This document shows, piece after piece, positions 30,219-34,323 of a stretch of DNA of 34,323 bases (the first letter of the stretch is position 1; each line of letters opens with the position of its first letter). The DNA lies in the NCBI GenBank assembly GCA_964344435.1, contig CAYFNH010000012.1, forward strand, positions 1 to 34,323. The letters are read 5' to 3'. Made by a program: the position numbers and the translations under genes. The DNA comes from Thiopontia sp964344435 (GTDB lineage: Bacteria; Pseudomonadota; Gammaproteobacteria; GCF-002020875). Under the pieces are notes generated by a model. It had not been told where the DNA came from. It saw nothing but the letters and a program-made list of their open reading frames with translations, and ran no database searches.

Positions 30219-30322
30219 AAAAGAGCTCTCTCAGACATTCGGGAGATACATGAAGTGTCTAGACTTATAGTCAGGGTGGCATGAATCCACCCCTCAATAA
30301 TTTTCACTGTGCATGGAGAAAG

Positions 30323-30667
30323 ATGATGAAAAAGATACAGACCGTAGTGATCACCTCTGCAGTATTGGCTCTTTCCACCCCCCTGATGGCTGACAGTGGT
30401 TTTGCGGAAAACTACCCGATGATGGGACATATGGGTAACCCGAATATGTACTCGATGATGCAGAGACAAGGAGGGCCGATGATGAATCCACAGAATATGC
30501 AACAGAGGATAGGCAACCCGTCCGCAGGAGGTGGCCACTATATAAACCCTCAGTTCATGCATCAAATGATGAGCTACAAGCAGAACCATATGAGCCGGAT
30601 GGAAGCGTTGTTGAGTAGTATTGACAGTTCTCTGAAAGAGCTGGTTGAACAGGGCAAGAAACCGTAA
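30323..30667 (+). CDS. Met-rich secreted protein, probable copper binder
   Basis: A 114-residue protein with a Sec signal peptide (about 1-23, cleavage after LMA). The mature 91 residues contain 14 methionines (33-93), in motifs such as YPMMGHMG, NMYSMMQ, GGPMMNP and HQMMSYKQNHMSRME, with several His. Methionine clusters of this kind bind Cu(I)/Ag(I) in periplasmic proteins such as CopK, CusF or PcoE, but I recognise no specific family. The last 25 residues look like a helix (MEALLSSIDSSLKELVEQG). GGAG lies upstream; ATG 30326 is an alternative start with better spacing. It is the first gene of the unit ending in copA. Confidence 0.8.
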   Translation: MMKKIQTVVITSAVLALSTPLMADSGFAENYPMMGHMGNPNMYSMMQRQGGPMMNPQNMQQRIGNPSAGGGHYINPQFMHQMMSYKQNHMSRMEALLSSIDSSLKELVEQGKKP

Positions 30668-30710
30668 AGCCTCTCTCCCCGTTTTCAATAACGGGGAACC
30701 TGCAAAACGG

Positions 30711-31112
30711 ATGAAGAGAAAAGGAATTCTGCCACTGGCTCTGGCTGCTACAGGGCTGCTACTGGCCGCTTGTGATGCGCTGGATCCAGAGCAGATCCGA
30801 GTCATAAATTTCCTGCCGGCTGCGGACTACCAACCTGACATGGCGCAGGGAAGCGCTCGCTATCAGCAGGTCTGTGCTCGCTGTCATGGTGCAAAGTTGT
30901 ATGGCACTCAGGAGGGCCCCCCGCTACTGAACCCGATCTATGCGCCCTCACACCATGCCGACCTCTCCTTCTATCATGCAGTAAAGAGTGGAGTAAGGCA
31001 GCATCACTGGAAGTTTGGCGATATGCCCATGTTGACGGGAATCACTCCGGAACAGGTGAACGATATCGTCGCCTTTGTTCGAATACGTCAACAATCGGAA
31101 GGAATTGATTAA
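30711..31112 (+). CDS. Monoheme cytochrome c lipoprotein with HHWxFGDMP motif
   Basis: A 133-residue predicted lipoprotein: lipobox LLAAC with Cys21, then a cytochrome c domain with CARCH (55-59), the segment GPPLLNPIYAPSHHADLSFY (69-88) and GVRQHHWKFGDMP (94-106), where Met105 is the likely distal heme ligand. The two His pairs (81-82 and 98-99) are unusual for a small class I cytochrome and could make a second metal site. It is a close paralogue of the next gene. The start is ATG 30711; the ribosome-binding site is weak. It lies 43 bp after the Met-rich gene. Confidence 0.88.
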   Translation: MKRKGILPLALAATGLLLAACDALDPEQIRVINFLPAADYQPDMAQGSARYQQVCARCHGAKLYGTQEGPPLLNPIYAPSHHADLSFYHAVKSGVRQHHWKFGDMPMLTGITPEQVNDIVAFVRIRQQSEGID

Positions 31113-31133
31113 CCATGGAAGGAGAAAGGTAAC

Positions 31134-31514
31134 GTGTTTTATACATTAAAACAGCTATTGGCAGTAATACTGATTTCAGCAAGTACGACCGCGGTTGTCC
31201 ATGCAACCAAGACGGACAACGGCATACGTGTACCCTTCAAGGAGGCCGTAGGGATGAACCTGTTCAAGAAGAACTGTATGCAGTGCCATGGAGAGTGGGC
31301 CAGGGGAAGCGAGCAGGGGCCACCATTGATTCACGACTTCTACAAACCTTCCCACCATGGGGATGGTGCATTCTATAACGCGGCCCTCAATGGGGTACGT
31401 GCACACCACTGGAGATTTGGCGATATGCCCCCGGTTGAAGGAATCCAGGAGCGTGATATCAGCAAGATCATCTCTTTTGTACGCTGGCTTCAACAGGCCA
31501 ACAAGCTCTATTGA
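31134..31514 (+). CDS. Monoheme periplasmic cytochrome c with HHWxFGDMP motif
   Basis: A 126-residue exported cytochrome: signal peptide 1-24 (cleavage after VHA), heme motif CMQCH (48-52), then GPPLIHDFYKPSHHGDGAFY (62-81) and GVRAHHWRFGDMP (87-99) with Met98 as likely distal ligand. Apart from lacking the lipobox it matches the preceding protein motif by motif, so the two arose by duplication. The start is GTG 31134, supported by GGAGAAAGG upstream. No function is known; a role as an electron carrier tied to copper is inferred from context. Confidence 0.88.
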   Translation: MFYTLKQLLAVILISASTTAVVHATKTDNGIRVPFKEAVGMNLFKKNCMQCHGEWARGSEQGPPLIHDFYKPSHHGDGAFYNAALNGVRAHHWRFGDMPPVEGIQERDISKIISFVRWLQQANKLY

Positions 31515-31525
31515 GGAGACGTTGA

Positions 31526-31975
31526 ATGAACCGATGGATTGTTGTGGGTGGCATTGTCATTTTGTTAATCGCAGCTGTACTGGGTACACAGTCGACACCA
31601 CCACCTGCCCGCAGTGACCACAAGATAACGGGGCGCTGGTATAGTGAAACGCAAGTCGCCGCAGGTGGGACGCTGTATCAGACAAACTGTGCGAGTTGTC
31701 ATGGGCCTGACGCTGCGGCCACGCCAGACTGGAGAACACCCAATGAACAGGGGCACTATCCACCCCCTCCACTCAACGGAACCGCACATGCCTGGCACCA
31801 CCCATTAGCACTGTTGCGCAAAACCGTTCAGGAGGGTGGACTCCCACTGGGCGGGCAGATGCCAGCATTCAAGCAGCAGCTGAATGATGAAGAGATTGAT
31901 CAAATCCTGGCCTGGATCCAGTCCCACTGGTCGGATGAGATCTACCAAATATGGAGTGAGCGCAATGGAGCGTAG
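31526..31975 (+). CDS. Membrane-anchored monoheme cytochrome c
   Basis: A 149-residue protein with an N-terminal hydrophobic helix (4-20) lacking an obvious cleavage site, so it is probably membrane-anchored. The cytochrome domain has CASCH (55-59) and a distal Met in GGQMPAF (Met112), ending with an unusual Trp-rich tail (LAWIQSHWSDEIYQIW). It also carries an AWHHP motif (89-93) where the two previous cytochromes have HHW. GAGGAG lies upstream of ATG 31526. The stop is 2 bp before the copA start. Confidence 0.88.
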   Translation: MNRWIVVGGIVILLIAAVLGTQSTPPPARSDHKITGRWYSETQVAAGGTLYQTNCASCHGPDAAATPDWRTPNEQGHYPPPPLNGTAHAWHHPLALLRKTVQEGGLPLGGQMPAFKQQLNDEEIDQILAWIQSHWSDEIYQIWSERNGA

Positions 31976-31977
31976 TC

Positions 31978-34206
31978 GTGGATAGGGAGGTACGATTATC
32001 GATTTCCGGCATGGTCTGTGCCGGCTGTGTCTCTGCGGTAGAAGAGGCACTACGGGCAGTGGATGGGGTCACTACGGCCAGCGTCAATCTGGGAGAGCGT
32101 AGTGCCAGTGTGAGCGGGGATATTGTTCCAGAAGCGTTGATCGAGGCAGTGGCGGGGGCCGGTTTCCGTGCGGCGGAGTTGGTGACTGCGGAGGATAGTG
32201 AGAACAAGGTGCAGCAGGAGCAGGCCGAATACCGGGTGCTGTTGTGGCGCACAGCCGTTGCAGGTTTCATGGGGGCCCTGCTGTTTGCTGCAGGGATGGG
32301 GGGTCTGCTTCCTCCCATCGAGGAGGGGCAAGTACTCTGGATAGGGGTTAGTCTGGTAACACTGCTGATTCTGTTTTTTGTTGGTGGACACTTCTTCCGT
32401 GGGGCCTGGATCAGTCTGCGCAACCACCGTGGCAATATGGACACCCTGATTGCGATGGGAACCGGCACTGCCTGGCTCTATTCTACTGCCATTGTGCTGT
32501 TTCCCGAGATGGTTCCATCACTGGCACGACACGCCTACTTCGAGGCGGCAGTGATCATTGTGGCCCTGGTATCACTTGGCTCTGCACTGGAGATGCGGTC
32601 ACGCGGAAAAACCTCTGAAGCAATACAGAAGCTGATCGGACTTCAACCCAAACAGGCCCATGTCATCCGTAATGGTGTGGAGCAAGAGGTTCTGCTGGAA
32701 GAGGTTGGGCTGGATGAGAGCGTACGTATTCGACCCGGTGAAAAGATTCCGCTGGATGGTGTGGTACTGGATGGCGACACCTTTATCGATGAGTCGATGT
32801 TGACCGGAGAATCGATGCCCATCCATAAAGGCCAGGGGGATGAGGTGGTGGGCGGAACCATCAATGGTTCCGGCTCAGTCCTGATCAAGACAACGCACAT
32901 CGGCAGAGAGACCGTATTGGCACAAATTGTGGAATTGGTGCGCAAGGCCCAATCGAGCAAGCCGGAAATTGGACGATTGGTGGATCGGATAGCGGCCATC
33001 TTTGTCCCTGTGGTGGTTGTGATTGCAATGGTCAGCTTTCTCCTCTGGTTCTGGTTGGGTCCAGCCCCTCAATTGAGCTATGCGATGGTGGCCGCAATGA
33101 CCGTGCTGGTGATTGCCTGCCCCTGTGCATTGGGTCTGGCAACACCGATTTCCATTATGGTGGGAGTGGGTCGTGCTGCGGGCATGGGCATCCTGATTCG
33201 AAATGGTGAGGCGCTTCAACGCTCGGAGCAAATCACTACGGTCGTTTTCGACAAGACCGGAACCCTTACCAAGGGGAAGCCCGGTGTGGTATCGGCCACT
33301 TCGGTATCTGATTATGCTGAAGAAACAGTGATTCAGCTAGCGGCTGCCGTTGAACAATCATCAGAACATCCTCTGGCTTCCGCGATTGTTGCGGATGCCA
33401 GACAGCGAGGTATAACCATTCCATCCTGCAACCACTTTCAAAGTGAATCCGGCCGGGGAGTTGAAGGGTATATCGAGGAGAATAGAGTGATGGTTGGCAG
33501 TGCCGCATGGATGAAACAGAATCAGGTTGATCTAAGTGCAAACCAGGAGAGAATGGAGCAGTGCGCCAAACAGGGGGCCACACCGGTATGTGTTGCTGCT
33601 GACCATCAACTGATTGGAGTCATTGGCATTGCCGACCCCATCAAGCCGGAAGCCCGAGGCGTTATATCCCGTCTACATGAAATTGGGTTGAAGGTGGTCA
33701 TGTTGACCGGAGATCACCAGGAGACCGCAAGACTGGTCGCTGACTCGATCGGTATTGATCAGGTTATTGCCGAGGTATTGCCTGCCGATAAGGCCGCTCA
33801 GATCAAACAACTTCAGACCGCGGGTGAGCAGGTGTTAATGGTGGGAGATGGAATCAATGATGCGCCGGCCTTGGTACAGGCAGAGGTTGGCATTGCCATT
33901 GGCACCGGAACCGACATTGCGATTGAGTCAGCCGATATCACCCTGATGCGAGGTGCACTGGATGGGGTTGCTGACACAATTCTTCTCTCCAGGGCAACCA
34001 TGCGCAATATCCGGCAAAATTTGTTCGGGGCATTTCTCTATAATTCACTGGGCATTCCCATTGCAGCCGGGGCACTGTTCCCTCTGTTTGGCGTACTCTT
34101 GAGCCCCGTAGTGGCCGCAGCCGCGATGAGCATGAGTTCGGTTACCGTGGTTACCAATGCCTTGAGATTGAAAACAATCCATCTGCACAGTGCAGTTGAC
34201 CGTTAA
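31978..34206 (+). CDS. copA: Copper-exporting P1B-type ATPase
   Basis: A 742-residue pump exporting Cu(I) (or Ag(I)) from cytoplasm to periplasm. One N-terminal HMA domain with GMVCAGC (Cys14, Cys17), then the P1B core: actuator TGES (276-279), the TM6 copper site CPC (381-383), phosphorylation DKTGT (Asp425), SSEHPLA (His464-Pro465), MLTGD and GDGINDAP. TM7 LYNSLGIP and TM8 MSMSSVTVV complete the Cu(I)-type signature. The length is normal for a single-HMA CopA. The start is GTG 31978 with GGAG 7 bp upstream. It ends the unit of Met-rich protein and three cytochromes. Confidence 0.96.
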   Translation: MDREVRLSISGMVCAGCVSAVEEALRAVDGVTTASVNLGERSASVSGDIVPEALIEAVAGAGFRAAELVTAEDSENKVQQEQAEYRVLLWRTAVAGFMGALLFAAGMGGLLPPIEEGQVLWIGVSLVTLLILFFVGGHFFRGAWISLRNHRGNMDTLIAMGTGTAWLYSTAIVLFPEMVPSLARHAYFEAAVIIVALVSLGSALEMRSRGKTSEAIQKLIGLQPKQAHVIRNGVEQEVLLEEVGLDESVRIRPGEKIPLDGVVLDGDTFIDESMLTGESMPIHKGQGDEVVGGTINGSGSVLIKTTHIGRETVLAQIVELVRKAQSSKPEIGRLVDRIAAIFVPVVVVIAMVSFLLWFWLGPAPQLSYAMVAAMTVLVIACPCALGLATPISIMVGVGRAAGMGILIRNGEALQRSEQITTVVFDKTGTLTKGKPGVVSATSVSDYAEETVIQLAAAVEQSSEHPLASAIVADARQRGITIPSCNHFQSESGRGVEGYIEENRVMVGSAAWMKQNQVDLSANQERMEQCAKQGATPVCVAADHQLIGVIGIADPIKPEARGVISRLHEIGLKVVMLTGDHQETARLVADSIGIDQVIAEVLPADKAAQIKQLQTAGEQVLMVGDGINDAPALVQAEVGIAIGTGTDIAIESADITLMRGALDGVADTILLSRATMRNIRQNLFGAFLYNSLGIPIAAGALFPLFGVLLSPVVAAAAMSMSSVTVVTNALRLKTIHLHSAVDR

Positions 34207-34233
34207 TCCAATGATGAACCTGGGGGCCAATCT

Positions 34234-34323
34234 ATGAAACGTGTAATCAGCCGAGTCAGCTTTATCTTCCTTCTATGGGGAGCCGCCTCTGTCAGCATGG
34301 CTGAAAAAATTGACGGTAAAAAT
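34234..34323 (+). CDS. Secreted protein, partial (cut by window edge)
   Basis: Thirty codons are visible from ATG 34234: a Sec signal peptide (MKRVISRVSFIFLLWGAASVSMA) followed by EKIDGKN. It starts 27 bp after copA on the same strand, so it may belong to the same unit. The family cannot be named from this part. Upstream CTGGGGGCCAA is a poor ribosome-binding site. Confidence 0.6.
   Translation, partial: MKRVISRVSFIFLLWGAASVSMAEKIDGKN

Noticed and set aside
1..34323. CRISPR arrays, prophage, toxin-antitoxin or defence genes
   Set aside because: No regularly spaced repeats, integrase, capsid or antitoxin-like pairs were seen on either strand; the only mobile element is the MITE.

Overview
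This window most likely comes from a sulfur-oxidising, facultatively denitrifying gammaproteobacterium of the Chromatiales/Sedimenticola/Thiodiazotropha kind. The evidence is a flavocytochrome c sulfide dehydrogenase pair (fccAB), a small secreted protein resembling sulfur globule proteins, a TauE/SafE-type anion exporter, a periplasmic nitrate reductase (nap) and many c-type cytochromes. The taxon is inferred from gene content, not from a marker gene. All identifications rest on reading motifs and on memory of the families; no database search was run.

Layout. 1-4014: the 5' part of a tRNA-Gly(CCC) and a large hybrid sensor kinase, both on the minus strand. 4071-7677 (+): thiS-thiG-trmB, a TlpA-like thioredoxin and an SQR-like flavoprotein. 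7894-9885 (+): fccA-fccB, closed by a bidirectional terminator. 9981-10807 (-): an ArsR-family regulator with its own candidate operator, and a sulfur-globule-like protein whose promoter contains a perfect 11-bp inverted repeat. 10983-11140: a 158-bp MITE-like element. 11146-15945 (-): a probable unit tauE - argH - ccmG - ccmH - ccmI - small membrane protein. 15983-20995 (+): a CGGC metal-binding protein, a monoheme cytochrome, a NapC-like tetraheme protein, two FNR-like boxes, a structured leader, napA, napB, a terminator and napD. 21066-25520: a divergent AmmeMemoRadiSam cluster (amrS, an unknown coiled-coil membrane protein and an aldehyde dehydrogenase on minus; memo and AMMECR1 on plus). 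25648-34323: a metal-handling region.

The metal region is the most interesting part. A promoter closely resembling the mer promoter precedes a His-rich CDF exporter. Next comes an operon of a small copper-chaperone-like protein, an OmpR-type regulator, a CusS-like kinase with a Met-rich sensor loop, and a cytochrome c'-like protein. A convergent pair (SHOCT membrane protein and a CxxC-less HMA-like protein) follows. Then comes a run of a Met-rich secreted protein, three monoheme cytochromes c and a copper P-type ATPase. Three intergenic sites share a direct repeat, TTACA-N5-TTACA, so the two-component system probably controls both divergent units. I infer a copper-responsive regulon linking copper binding and export to periplasmic electron-carrier proteins. 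Two of the three cytochromes are paralogues with an unusual double-histidine signature.

Genes cut by the window edges: the tRNA-Gly at the left and a secreted protein at the right.
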